From assembly GCF_000336775.1 (NCBI RefSeq), contig NZ_AOLJ01000019.1, forward strand, positions 166,557-230,556: DNA of 64,000 bases. Reading direction: 5' to 3'. This stretch comes from Haloferax gibbonsii ATCC 33959. GTDB taxonomy: Archaea; Halobacteriota; Halobacteria; Halobacteriales; Haloferacaceae. Made by a program: the position numbers and the translations under genes. Below, piece after piece: positions 9,184 to 17,566 of the stretch; positions within the stretch are counted from its first letter, which is position 1, and each line of letters opens with the position of its first letter. The notes beneath the pieces were generated by a model that was not told the origin of the DNA, ran no database searches, and was given only the letters and a program-made list of their open reading frames with translations.

Positions 9184-9645
9184 ATGTTCGACACCATCGT
9201 CATCGCCACCGACGGCTCGGCGAGCGTCCGCCGGGGGGTCCGCGTCGCGGTCGACCTCGCAGAGCGGTTCGACGCGTCGGTCCACGCGCTGTACGTCGTC
9301 GACGCCGGCGACGTGGAGACCGCGCCGGAGCGACTCCGCGACGAGATGCGCGACGCGCTCACCGAGCGCGGCGAGGAGGCGCTCGCCGAGGTCGAGGCCG
9401 CGACCGACCGCGACGTGACCCTCGCGGTTCGAGAGGGCCGCCCCGCCGCCGAGATTTCGAACTACGCCCGCGAGGTGGACGCCGACGCCGTCGCCATGGG
9501 CACCCGCGGCCGCCACGGCGAGAACCGCTTTCTCATCGGGAGCGTCGCCGAGCGCGTCGTCCGGACCTGTCCGGTGCCGGTGCTGACGGTCCGCCAGTTG
9601 GAAGAGGGGACGACGGACTCCTTACTGAGCGACGAGGCCGCCTGA
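9184..9645 (+). CDS. UspA-type universal stress protein, ATP-binding class
   Basis: 153 residues from the ATG at 9184. It has MFDTIVIATDGSASVRRG at the N-terminus and a full ATP loop, MGTRGRHGENRFLIGSVAER (G-x2-G-x9-G-S) near residue 107, then the C-terminal strand CPVPVLTV. This is the canonical archaeal Usp. It is the third Usp in under 2 kb and the only one here with an intact nucleotide loop. Divergent from the Usp gene at 8627-9082, so the two may share a regulatory region. Confidence 0.92.
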   Translation: MFDTIVIATDGSASVRRGVRVAVDLAERFDASVHALYVVDAGDVETAPERLRDEMRDALTERGEEALAEVEAATDRDVTLAVREGRPAAEISNYAREVDADAVAMGTRGRHGENRFLIGSVAERVVRTCPVPVLTVRQLEEGTTDSLLSDEAA

Positions 9646-9748
9646 GCGGGCTGCGGGACTCGGTTCGGTCGCGGGCCGCGAGCCGTTCGACGCGGTCGCC
9701 GCCGACGGAATCGGGAGGAGTTTTCCCCGTCGCGCCCGAGTTCGGCGT

Positions 9749-10987
9749 ATGGAAGACGAGCTCATCGACAGTTCTCAGCTCTCGCTCCCCCGCAAGTCCG
9801 TGCTCCCCGGTGCCGGATTCTTCTACCCCGACTCGTTCGACGAGGAACGCGCCGAAGAGCGCGCCAAGGAGAAGCTCGAAGACGCGTCGGTCGCGGTCGT
9901 CACCGACACCGACGCCGACGGCCTCGGCTGCGTCGCCCTCCTCCGGGAGGCCTACGACGCGGCCCTCGACGTGGCCGACTTCGAAGCGCGAATCGAGGAG
10001 AAACTCAGCGACGAGGACGAGGACGAAGACGACGAGGAGGAAGAAGAGCGACCGAAGTCGCCGGTCGCGCTGATGGGGTCGAGCCCGTACTCGCTCGAAG
10101 ACGACCTCCAGCGCGTGGCCGACTACGCCCCCGAGGGCGTCGAGGTGTACGTCTGTGACCTCTGTCCGGACAAGTTCGAGTACGTCGAGGAGGAACTCGC
10201 CGCGCTCGTCGAGACGGCGGGCGAGATTCACTGGTACGACCACCACCAGTGGAAGCCGGAGGTCGCCGAGGCGGTCCGCGAGGCCGGCGTCGACCTCGTC
10301 GTCGGCGAGTCCGACGAGGAGTGTTCGACCGACGTGACGCTCCGCGAACTCGACTACGAGTTCGACGAGCGCTTTTCCGAACTCGCGGCCGTCACCCGCG
10401 ACCACGACCTCTGGCTGAACGAAGACGAGCGGAGTCAGGACCTCGCGGACTACGCCTACTGGACCTCGAAAGAGGAGTACGTCGCCGTCGTCGGCGCGTA
10501 CGGCGCGGACCTCCCGCCGGTCGTCGAGGAGTACATCGCCCACCGCCGCGTCGAAAAGGAGAACCTCATCCAGGCCGCCGTCGACCGCGCCGAACTGAAG
10601 ACCGTCGGCGACTGGACGGTCGGCGTCACCTACGGCCGGTGCTCCCAGAACGAGGTCGCCGACGCCCTCCGCGAGGCGGGCGCGGACGCCGCGGTCGTCG
10701 TCAAGCCCGCCGGGAGCGCCAGCATCCGCGGCTCCGACGACTTCGAGCGCTGTCACGAGGTCGCCGACCTCGTCAACGGCGGCGGCCACCCGAAGGCCGC
10801 CGGCTGTAAGCCCGACATCTACGACGACATGCTCGACTACGCCCACCACTGGACGACGCAGGGCGCGACGACGAAGCGCGTCATCCTCCGGGCGTTCGAG
10901 CAGGTCGCAGACGCGGTCGCGGAAGCGGAAGCCGAAACCGACGACGAGGACGAGGCGGACGACGAAGGCGTCGAGACCGAGCGCTAA
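9749..10987 (+). CDS. DHH-family phosphoesterase (RecJ-like)
   Basis: 412 residues. Motifs run in family order: VVTDTDADGLG (metal-binding DxDxDG) near residue 50, WYDHHQW (DHH at 164-166), DHDLWLNED near 225, and the DHHA1-type NGGGHPKAAGCK near 344. An acidic insert of about 20 residues (DEDEDEDDEEEEE) interrupts the region after motif I, and the C-terminus is acidic. DHH proteins are Mn-dependent exonucleases or nucleotide phosphoesterases; archaeal members include RecJ-like, GINS-associated proteins. A repair or replication role is a family inference. ATG 9749 has a standard position about 100 nt after the Usp gene. Confidence 0.9.
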   Translation: MEDELIDSSQLSLPRKSVLPGAGFFYPDSFDEERAEERAKEKLEDASVAVVTDTDADGLGCVALLREAYDAALDVADFEARIEEKLSDEDEDEDDEEEEERPKSPVALMGSSPYSLEDDLQRVADYAPEGVEVYVCDLCPDKFEYVEEELAALVETAGEIHWYDHHQWKPEVAEAVREAGVDLVVGESDEECSTDVTLRELDYEFDERFSELAAVTRDHDLWLNEDERSQDLADYAYWTSKEEYVAVVGAYGADLPPVVEEYIAHRRVEKENLIQAAVDRAELKTVGDWTVGVTYGRCSQNEVADALREAGADAAVVVKPAGSASIRGSDDFERCHEVADLVNGGGHPKAAGCKPDIYDDMLDYAHHWTTQGATTKRVILRAFEQVADAVAEAEAETDDEDEADDEGVETER

Positions 10988-11050
10988 CGACGAACGCGAC
11001 TCCGAAACCGACTCCGAAGCGGAAAACCAGCGTCGAAAAACGGGGGTCGA

Positions 11051-11479
11051 TTACGCGTCGTCGACGACCCAGCGGTCGGAGTACGTCGTTCCGCAGGTAC
11101 ACTTGGCGTAGGCGTGGACCACGTCGCCCTCCTCGTAGATGCCGCCGACCTCCTCGTTTTGCGCCTCGGCGAACGAGAAGATGAACTTGACCTCGTGGTT
11201 CTCGTCGGCGGCCGCCTCGGGGCAGGTGCCGCCGCTGAGGTCGTCGTCGATGTCGCCGTCGTTGCCCATGGCGGTCTGGGCGAACTCCATGGCGTCCATG
11301 CCCGTGCCGGCCGCGAAGGCCCGGCGGCCGTCGTCGCCGGGGACGACGAGGACGTAGCCGTTTTCGACTTCGACGCCCATGTTCGGGAGCTTGCCCTGGC
11401 TGTCGAGGTACTCGTGGGTGAGATAGAGCGCCACGTCGTCGAGGCGCTCGCCTGCGAGGTACTCCGTTACCTTGCTCAT
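11051..11479 (-). CDS. Conserved haloarchaeal protein (DUF5807-like)
   Basis: 142 residues. It begins MSKVTEYLAGERLDDVALYL and has conserved blocks GYVLVVPGDDGRRAFAAGTG and FSFAEAQNEEVGGIYEEGD, ending with a CTCGTTYSDRW segment. The single early Cys (GGTCPEAAADE) plus the late CxC could bind metal. I think this matches the haloarchaeal DUF5807 family; function unknown. Convergent with the DHH gene. The next two genes upstream on this strand (11534 and 11996) point the same way, so a loose operon with S6e is possible. Confidence 0.8.
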   Translation of the reverse strand: MSKVTEYLAGERLDDVALYLTHEYLDSQGKLPNMGVEVENGYVLVVPGDDGRRAFAAGTGMDAMEFAQTAMGNDGDIDDDLSGGTCPEAAADENHEVKFIFSFAEAQNEEVGGIYEEGDVVHAYAKCTCGTTYSDRWVVDDA

Positions 11480-11533
11480 ACCCCGCCTAGGGCGGTCGGC
11501 GCGTAAAAGCGGCGTGTCTCGGAGTGCGACCGG

Positions 11534-11971
11534 TCACTCGTCGGACAGGCCGAACTTCTCGGCGATGCTCGAAAGCGAGTCGTTCGGCCGCTCGGTGACG
11601 CGGTACACCTGCCTGACGCCCGGCACGCGGAGGCCGTACTGGTAGCCGTCGTCCAGTTCGTCGAGTTCGACGGCGTCGCCGTCGGCCCGGTCGTGTTCTC
11701 GGCACCACTCGACGAGCCGATTCTCGCCGTTGTTCGGGGTGCGAGCGAGGCGCTTGTTGTCGTACGCGCCGCGAATCACGAGTCCCGAGGCGTCGGCCGA
11801 GAGGCGGGCGTGGTAGGCGGTGCCGTCGAGGTGGAGCCGAACGAAATCGCCGTCTTCGGCGGTCACGTCGTCCGGAACGCGCAAGCAGGGGCGACGGGTA
11901 CCGCCGCTCCGGGCGATGTTCGCGCGGAACGTCTGGACCGACGGATGGTCGGAGGGCAGTTGCTCTGGCAC
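11534..11971 (-). CDS. Conserved haloarchaeal protein (DUF7112-like)
   Basis: 145 residues, starting MPEQLPSDHPSVQTFRANIA. The middle, LRVPDDVTAEDGDFVRLHLDGTAYHARL, looks like a small beta barrel of the AbrB/SPT class in which a substrate or DNA could bind. No catalytic motif. I associate it with DUF7112 from memory only. It lies 25 nt downstream of S6e on the same strand, so co-transcription with S6e is likely and a translation-related role is possible but unproven. Confidence 0.75.
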   Translation of the reverse strand: MPEQLPSDHPSVQTFRANIARSGGTRRPCLRVPDDVTAEDGDFVRLHLDGTAYHARLSADASGLVIRGAYDNKRLARTPNNGENRLVEWCREHDRADGDAVELDELDDGYQYGLRVPGVRQVYRVTERPNDSLSSIAEKFGLSDE

Positions 11972-11995
11972 GGGAAAGAGAGGAGTGAGACGGCG

Positions 11996-12397
11996 TTATT
12001 CGTCCGCTTCTTCGTCGTCGCCCTCGCCGAAGGCGGCGGCGACGTCGCCCTCACCGGAGACGACCTTCGCGTTGATCTGGACGGTCTCACCGGAGACCTC
12101 GCGGCCGCGGACGGTGACGCGCTTGCGCTCGCCGTCGCGGGACGGCTTGTAGCCGATGCCGTCTTTGGCGAGGATTTCCTTGAGCGCGCCGCCGGGCACG
12201 TCGGGGTGCATCGGTCGGCCGGCCTTGTCCGAACCGCCCGTCAGTTCGAGCGTGAATCCGTCGAGACCGACGGCCGCACCGTCGACCTCGTCACCGAGGT
12301 CGCGGCCGAGGAATCGGTTTGCGTCCTGTCCTTCGACGTCGACTTGGTAGGTCGCACCGGTGTCGGGGTCGGCGACGACGACCATGAATTCTGCCAT
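11996..12397 (-). CDS. rps6e: 30S ribosomal protein S6e
   Basis: 133 residues, the typical archaeal S6e length. Recognised by [50 protein letters not shown] and the [22 protein letters not shown] block, all conserved in S6e of archaea and the core of eukaryotic S6. The acidic C-terminus ([10 protein letters not shown]) is a halophilic feature. S6e is a small-subunit protein. First gene of a minus-strand run that continues into 11534 and 11051. Confidence 0.96.
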   Translation of the reverse strand: MAEFMVVVADPDTGATYQVDVEGQDANRFLGRDLGDEVDGAAVGLDGFTLELTGGSDKAGRPMHPDVPGGALKEILAKDGIGYKPSRDGERKRVTVRGREVSGETVQINAKVVSGEGDVAAAFGEGDDEEADE

Positions 12398-12552
12398 GCG
12401 CGGATGAAAACGGTCGCGGATAAAAAGTACGTCGAAAGCGCGTCTCGGGACCGTACCCGCCGAATCGGGGCGAAACGGCCGAATTCGGCGGCGTCAGGGA
12501 GGAACGACACGTACTGGTAAGAGTTAACACCTGACACGACGTACACCGTCTC

Positions 12553-12855
12553 ATGAGCAACGATATCACCACTCGTGAGCCTGCAGACCTCGTCAAAGCC
12601 AAATCCAGGGCGCTGGTCGGCCCCGAACCGACAGACCTCGTCGAGCGCCCCCCGACGGAGTTGGTCGAACGCCGGACCGACGCGCTCGTCGAGCGCCGGA
12701 CGGAGATGTTAGTCGAGGCCGAGCCGACGACGCTCGTCGAGCGCTCGTGGTACGAGTGTACCGCCTGCGGCCACCGCTCGGGACACGGCGTCTACGAGCA
12801 GGTCTGTCCGCGGTGCGGCGGGTCGCTGAAGAACATCGGCGTGGCCCAGGAGTGA
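12553..12855 (+). CDS. Small zinc-ribbon protein with N-terminal heptad-like repeats
   Basis: 100 residues. The first 65 contain about six imperfect copies of an LVE/LV-centred unit: PADLVKAKSRALVGPEPTD, then units around DLVERPPTE, ELVERRTDA, LVERRTEM and LVEAEPTT. A C-terminal rubredoxin-like ribbon follows, YECTACGHRS...QVCPRCGGSLKNI, with CxxC pairs about 18 residues apart. The ribbon is of the kind annotated rubrerythrin-like in haloarchaea. Metal binding is inferred from the Cys pairs. The role of the repeats is unknown. The TGA at 12853 is 5 nt from the convergent HiPIP-like gene. Confidence 0.8.
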   Translation: MSNDITTREPADLVKAKSRALVGPEPTDLVERPPTELVERRTDALVERRTEMLVEAEPTTLVERSWYECTACGHRSGHGVYEQVCPRCGGSLKNIGVAQE

Positions 12856-12859
12856 CCCC

Positions 12860-13372
12860 TCAGACGACGTATTCGGTCTCGTCTCCGCCCGTCTCGCCTT
12901 CGGCCTCCGCTTCCTCGATGGACTCCCAGAGCGAACACCAGTCTGCGGGGTCGACGTAGCCCTCGACTTTCGCGCAGGCACCGAAGCCGTCGCCGTTCTT
13001 GTCGGGGATGTACTCCGCGCAGTTGCCGCAGTCTCGTCCGGCCTCGGTGAGGCCCGCCTCGACGGCGTCGTCCGCCTCCTGGAACTTGACCGCCTCCTTC
13101 GTGAACAGGTTCTCGGGGTCCCGCTGTTCGTTCGCCTGCGAGAGCGCCGTCCGGTAGGCCTCCGGAACCGGGCCGTGTTCGAACTCCTCCGCGGAGACCC
13201 CCTCGGGACGCTCCTCGTCGTGGTCGTCGTCCGACTCCTCTGCCGTCGTTGTCGTCTCCGTCTCCGTCTCCTGTTCGCCGCCACCACCGCCGAGGCAGCC
13301 AGCGACACCCACTACCGCACCACTCCCCACCAGTTCGAGGAATCGCCGCCTCGTTCGGCCGAATCGCGCCAT
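12860..13372 (-). CDS. HiPIP-like iron-sulfur lipoprotein
   Basis: 170 residues. The N-terminus has a twin-Arg Tat signal (RTRRRFLELVGSG) and lipobox VAGC (Cys 26), so it is predicted to be an exported lipid-anchored protein. A disordered Thr/Glu/Asp linker follows. The C-terminal half contains four Cys in HiPIP spacing: C115-GN-C118, C133 and C146, with DWCSLWE resembling the WCSxW block that packs the [4Fe-4S] cluster in high-potential iron-sulfur proteins. Electron-carrier function is inferred from this pattern; HiPIPs are otherwise mainly known from phototrophic bacteria, though haloarchaeal homologues are annotated. Confidence 0.8.
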   Translation of the reverse strand: MARFGRTRRRFLELVGSGAVVGVAGCLGGGGGEQETETETTTTAEESDDDHDEERPEGVSAEEFEHGPVPEAYRTALSQANEQRDPENLFTKEAVKFQEADDAVEAGLTEAGRDCGNCAEYIPDKNGDGFGACAKVEGYVDPADWCSLWESIEEAEAEGETGGDETEYVV

Positions 13373-13488
13373 AGCCGACAGCTACGTCCTCAGACCGTTT
13401 TAGTAAGCGCAGAGTTACCGTTGGACATGGTATCTTAACCGTCTCAACCCCGGCGGACGGCGGGTTCAGAATCCGTCGCTGTGACGGC

Positions 13489-14583
13489 TCAGAACCCGTC
13501 TTCCCAGCGGAACGTGCCGTTCCGCTGGACGACCTCGCCGTCGACTTCGATGCGCGAGTCCTCGCTCATGTCGGTGATCATGTCCACGTGGACCGCGGAC
13601 TGGTTGCCGTCTTCGCCCTCGGGGAGACACGCGCCGTACGCCCGCCCGACCGCGAGGTGGATGGTGTCGCCCATCTTCTCGTCGAAGAGGATGCTGTCGG
13701 TAAAGCGGTCGATACCGCGGTTCATGCCGATTCCGAGTTCGCCGAGGCGGCGCGCGCCCTCGTCGGTGTCGAGGATGCCGGCGAGCGCGTCCTCGCCCGT
13801 GCCCGCGGAGAAGTCGACCACTTCGCCGCCCTCGAACGTCAGGTGGACGTTCTCGACGCGCTGGCCCTCCAGCGTCATCGGCACGTCGAAGAACACCTCG
13901 CCCTCGACCGCGTCCTCGACGGGCGCGGTGAACACCTCGCCCGACGGGAGGTTGTGGGAGTCGTAGGCGACGGAGGCCGCGGAGTTGACCGCGGTGCGGC
14001 CCTCGATTGACATCGTGAGGTCGGTGTCCGCCTTGACGATGCGGACCTCCGAACCGGCGTCGAGCACGTCTTTCATGTTCGCCATCTCGTCGGCGAGTTC
14101 CGACCAGTCGCGGAGAATCGCGTCGTAGACGAAGTCGGCGTACTCCTCGAACGACATGCCCGCCTGCTGGGCCGCCGCGCGGGTGGGGTGGACCGTCGAG
14201 ACCCAGTCGGTGTCCATGCGCGCCTCTTTGACCTCGCTCGTGGCGCGGCCGTAGGCCTGCCGCGTCTCGATCGGCACGTCCGCGGTCGCCGCCGTGTTGC
14301 GGGTGCCGCCGAGGAAGAGCACCGAGTCGGCGGCCTCGTAGAGGGCGAGTTCGTGTTCGGGGAGGTCGAAGTCGCCGTCGTGCGCGCGGAGGTACGCCCG
14401 CTGGACCTCCTCGGAGGCGTAGGTCGTGACGACGCTCGCGCCGCGCTCGCCGAGGGCGTCGGCGACGGCGACCGCGAGGTCGTGGGCTCCCTCGCCGACG
14501 GAGACGACCACGTCGTCGCCGGCCTCGATTCGCGCGCTCCAGTCGACGAGCACCGCGGCGTGCTCGTGGATGCGTTCGTCCAT
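13489..14583 (-). CDS. M29-family aminopeptidase
   Basis: 364 residues, the usual length for thermophilic-aminopeptidase-type M29 enzymes. Diagnostic blocks are HNLPSGEVFTAPVEDAVEG, a GGEVVDFSA segment, GELGIGMNRGIDRF and DTIHLAVGRAYG...SAVHVDMITD, which supply the two-metal ligands (Glu, His, Asp) in this family. N-terminal residue removal from peptides is expected. Cytoplasmic, no signal. It is a distant relative of the M29-type gene at 31701-32648, which sits in the ABC operon. Tandem in strand with no gene closely coupled; convergent with nothing nearby. Confidence 0.92.
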   Translation of the reverse strand: MDERIHEHAAVLVDWSARIEAGDDVVVSVGEGAHDLAVAVADALGERGASVVTTYASEEVQRAYLRAHDGDFDLPEHELALYEAADSVLFLGGTRNTAATADVPIETRQAYGRATSEVKEARMDTDWVSTVHPTRAAAQQAGMSFEEYADFVYDAILRDWSELADEMANMKDVLDAGSEVRIVKADTDLTMSIEGRTAVNSAASVAYDSHNLPSGEVFTAPVEDAVEGEVFFDVPMTLEGQRVENVHLTFEGGEVVDFSAGTGEDALAGILDTDEGARRLGELGIGMNRGIDRFTDSILFDEKMGDTIHLAVGRAYGACLPEGEDGNQSAVHVDMITDMSEDSRIEVDGEVVQRNGTFRWEDGF

Positions 14584-14724
14584 ACCCGAGCCTCGCGCGC
14601 GGCGGTAAAAACGTCGGCGTCTGCGGCCGCGACGCCGCCCGACCGCGGCCCCGAAAGCGGTGATTTCGGCGAACGGACCGAGCGTTACAGAACGCTTATC
14701 GCCCGATATCTGCCATCATCTCCC

Positions 14725-15597
14725 GTGACTTCCATCGCACTCGCCACCGCCGAGGACCTCCCGGGACTCGTCGACGACGACGCCTCGTTCCTCGCGGCGC
14801 TCCGGGAGCGTGACGTGGCGGCGGAGCCGGTCGTCTGGTCCGACGAGTCGGTCGACTGGAGCGACTTCGACGCCGTGGTCGTCCGGTCGATTTGGGACTA
14901 CTACCGGCATCCGAGGGCCTACGCCGCGTGGGTCGACCTCCTCTCCGACGCCGACTGCGCGGTGTGGAACCCGCCGACGACGCTCGACTGGAACAGCCAC
15001 AAGTTCTACCTGCGCGACCTCGCCGACGCCGGCGTGTCGACGCTGCCGACCGAGTACGTCGAACGCGGCGGCGACGTGTCTCTCGAAGCCGTCTTCGAGA
15101 CGCGAGGGTGGGACGAACTCGTCGTCAAGCCCGCCGTGAGCGCGGGCGCGTTCGAGACGAGACAGTTGAGTCGCGCGGAGGCCGCCGACGTCCAGCCGTG
15201 GGTGGACGACCTCGTGGCAGAAAAAGACGTGTTGGTTCAGGAGTTCGCGCCGGACATCGAAGACGGCGAGTGGTCGCTCGTCTTCTTCGGCGACGAGTTC
15301 AGCCACGCGGTGGTCAAGCGCCCCGAGCCGGGCGACTACCGCGTCCAAGAGAAACACGGCGGGAGCGTCCACGTCGAGGAGCCGAGCGAAACGCTGCTCG
15401 ATAACGCCCGGCGCGTCGTCGACGCCGTCTCGGCCCACCTCGGCGGCGACCCGCCGCTGTACGCCCGCGTCGACGGCGTGGAGCGCGGCGACGACTTCCT
15501 CCTCCTCGAAGTCGAACTCATCGAGCCAGAGCTCTTCTTCCGGACCGACGACGCCGCCGGCGACCGATTGGCCGAGGCGCTGTTGGCGCGGCTCTGA
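14725..15597 (+). CDS. ATP-grasp domain protein (glutathione synthetase/DcsG-like)
   Basis: 290 residues. I chose GTG 14725 because upstream in-frame sequence is antisense to the aminopeptidase start region. The N-terminal lobe holds VVVRSIWDYYRHPRAYAAWV and NPPTTLDWNSHKFYLRDLAD, the arrangement of a small ATP-grasp group related to prokaryotic glutathione synthetase and DcsG. ATP-binding VVKPAVSAGAFETR and metal-binding DGVERGDDFLLLEVELIEPELFF (shown in part) follow. It should ligate a carboxylate to an amine or thiol using ATP. Neither substrate can be read. Haloarchaea use gamma-glutamylcysteine, so a thiol role is possible. Confidence 0.82.
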   Translation: MTSIALATAEDLPGLVDDDASFLAALRERDVAAEPVVWSDESVDWSDFDAVVVRSIWDYYRHPRAYAAWVDLLSDADCAVWNPPTTLDWNSHKFYLRDLADAGVSTLPTEYVERGGDVSLEAVFETRGWDELVVKPAVSAGAFETRQLSRAEAADVQPWVDDLVAEKDVLVQEFAPDIEDGEWSLVFFGDEFSHAVVKRPEPGDYRVQEKHGGSVHVEEPSETLLDNARRVVDAVSAHLGGDPPLYARVDGVERGDDFLLLEVELIEPELFFRTDDAAGDRLAEALLARL

Positions 15598-15692
15598 GCG
15601 GTCGGTACCGTCGGCGGAACGGTCGGTCTCGGCGGCGACCGCGCACGCGCCAAACCACAACCACTACCACCCCCCGCGGACGATGCCGACGC

Positions 15693-16592
15693 ATGCAATT
15701 AGGCGTCATCGGCCTCGGCCGGATGGGGCGCATCGTAGTCGACCGAGTGCTCGATGCCGGGCACGAGGTCGTGGCCTTCGACCTCTCGGCGGAAGCCGTC
15801 GCGGCGGCCGCCGACGCGGGTGCCGAACCCGCGGACAGCGTCGCCGACCTCGTCGACCGGCTCGGCGACGACAAGCGAATCTGGCTCATGGTCCCCGCGG
15901 GCGACGCGGTGGACGCGACCCTCGACGACCTCGACCCGCATCTCGACGGGGACGACGTGGTCGTCGACGGCGGCAACTCCCACTTCGAGGAGTCCGTGCG
16001 GCGCGCCGAGGCGTGCTCGGCGGCCTACCTCGACTGCGGCACCTCCGGGGGCCCCGCCGGTGCCGAACTCGGCTTCTCGCTCATGGTCGGCGGCCCGCAG
16101 TGGGCCTACGACGAGCTGTCTCCCGTCTTCGACGCCGTGGCGACCGGCCCCGCCGGCCACGGCCACATGGGCGACTCCGGCTCCGGCCACTACGTGAAGA
16201 TGGTCCACAACGGGGTCGAGTACGCGCTGATGCAGGCGTACGGCGAGGGCTTCGAACTGCTCGCCGAGGGCCGCTACGACCTCGACCTCGAATCGGTCGC
16301 GCAGACGTGGAACAACGGCGCGGTCATCCGCTCGTGGCTTCTCGAACTCTGCGAGGAGGCGTTCCGCGAGGAGGGAAGCGACCTCGGCGACGTGGACGAC
16401 CACGTCGCGGGCGGCTCGACGGGCACGTGGACGGTCCAGGAGGCGCTCGAACAGGAGGTCCCGGTCCCGCTCATCTACCAGTCGCTCGCCGAGCGGTTCG
16501 GCTCCCGCGCCGACGACCGCTTCTCCCGTCGCCTCGCCAACCGGCTCCGGTACGGCTTCGGCCGCCACGAGGTCGCTCGGAAGGACGACTGA
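15693..16592 (+). CDS. gnd: 6-phosphogluconate dehydrogenase (decarboxylating)
   Basis: 299 residues, the short bacterial/archaeal Gnd form. Rossmann motif GVIGLGRMG at the start, GGNSHFEES, the signature DCGTSGGPAGAELGFSLMVGG (in part), and catalytic KMVHNGVEYALMQAYGEG (Lys then His-Asn). The C-terminal AGGSTGTWTVQEAL fits. It decarboxylates 6-phosphogluconate to ribulose 5-phosphate; Haloferax volcanii is known to make pentoses this way. It is a free-standing gene 96 nt after the ATP-grasp gene, with its own ATG at 15693. Confidence 0.95.
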   Translation: MQLGVIGLGRMGRIVVDRVLDAGHEVVAFDLSAEAVAAAADAGAEPADSVADLVDRLGDDKRIWLMVPAGDAVDATLDDLDPHLDGDDVVVDGGNSHFEESVRRAEACSAAYLDCGTSGGPAGAELGFSLMVGGPQWAYDELSPVFDAVATGPAGHGHMGDSGSGHYVKMVHNGVEYALMQAYGEGFELLAEGRYDLDLESVAQTWNNGAVIRSWLLELCEEAFREEGSDLGDVDDHVAGGSTGTWTVQEALEQEVPVPLIYQSLAERFGSRADDRFSRRLANRLRYGFGRHEVARKDD

Positions 16593-16626
16593 CGGGGTCT
16601 GACGCGGCCCCCGTCGGCGCGAGCGC

Positions 16627-16672
16627 GATACCGGGGGCGGCCTCGATATGATACCGAGGGCCACCTCGATAT
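16627..16672. repeat. Tandem 23-nt direct repeat upstream of ferredoxin gene
   Basis: Two adjacent copies of a 23-nt unit beginning GATACCG and ending CCTCGATAT, at 16627-16649 and 16650-16672, with three mismatches, in the 183-nt gap between gnd and the ferredoxin gene. The unit ends are partly complementary (GATA...TATC-type), so each copy could act as an operator half. No function is known. Confidence 0.7.
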
Positions 16673-16775
16673 TGTGGGAACCCGCGTGAGACCCGCGTCT
16701 CGGCGGTGAAATCGACCGCCCGCGGGTGCCGCCACAATCACAATTTCCTTAACCCCTCCCTCCATATCCGCCGGT

Positions 16776-17357
16776 ATGGCAGTCATCAGTCTGGTGGGTG
16801 TCGGGGCCGGATTGGTCCTGGTACTCCTCGCCGTCGCCCTGCACTACTCGAAGGGCACCGGCTGGGAGCCGACCGCCGACATCACACAGGAAGTCCTCGA
16901 ACGCCGCGCGGCGACCGTCGCAGAGACCGACTTCCCCGAGCCGATGAACCGTTCCATCGGCGGGGGCGGCGGCGTCGCCGCGGTCGCGGGCGGCGAAGAG
17001 GGCGCCGAGCTCGAAGGCGAGGAGGCGGAAGAAGAGCCGAGCCCCGCCGACATGCCCGAAGACGAAGTCGAGTACTTCGAAGTCGAGTTCGTCAAGCAGG
17101 GCGAGACCATCGAACTGGCGAGCAACGAGACGGTGCTCGACCAGGGTGAAGACGCCGGGATGGACCTCCCCTATGCGTGCCGGCAGGGTTCCTGTGTCTC
17201 CTGTGCCGCGAAGATTACCAACGGCCCGGCCGAGGAGTACATCACGCACCACACCCAAGAGACCCTCTCCGACGAGGAGATGGACAACGGCTACACGCTC
17301 ACCTGCGTCGCCTACCCGAAGGCCGACTTCGCCATCGAGACCGGCGAAGCGCCGTAA
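16776..17357 (+). CDS. Membrane-anchored [2Fe-2S] ferredoxin
   Basis: 193 residues. One N-terminal TM segment (about residues 3-22, GVGAGLVLVLLAVALHY) is followed by a long Gly/Glu-rich linker. A plant-type ferredoxin domain fills the last 90 residues: YACRQGSCVSCAAKI carries three cluster Cys (C-x4-C-x2-C) and the fourth lies in TLTCVAYP. Most haloarchaeal ferredoxins are soluble; the N-terminal anchor would tether this one, probably with the ferredoxin domain in the cytosol. Electron partner unknown. ATG at 16776; the gap upstream holds the 23-nt tandem repeat. Confidence 0.9.
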   Translation: MAVISLVGVGAGLVLVLLAVALHYSKGTGWEPTADITQEVLERRAATVAETDFPEPMNRSIGGGGGVAAVAGGEEGAELEGEEAEEEPSPADMPEDEVEYFEVEFVKQGETIELASNETVLDQGEDAGMDLPYACRQGSCVSCAAKITNGPAEEYITHHTQETLSDEEMDNGYTLTCVAYPKADFAIETGEAP

Positions 17358-17566
17358 CGCGACGAACCGCAACCACCCACCGTTTCTCTCGACGCCACCC
17401 GTTTCGGTGAGCCGCGCCCGTCCCGTTCGGCCCCGAGGTTCGCGGTTCGCGGTTCACGGTTCGCGGCTGTCGCCCCCGGTCGCTCCCGCTTGTCGGCGAG
17501 GCGAATCCGAGGGGCGAAGACGCCTATCGACGCTTTCAAACGGTCTCCGCGTGTCTCACCTGTTCA

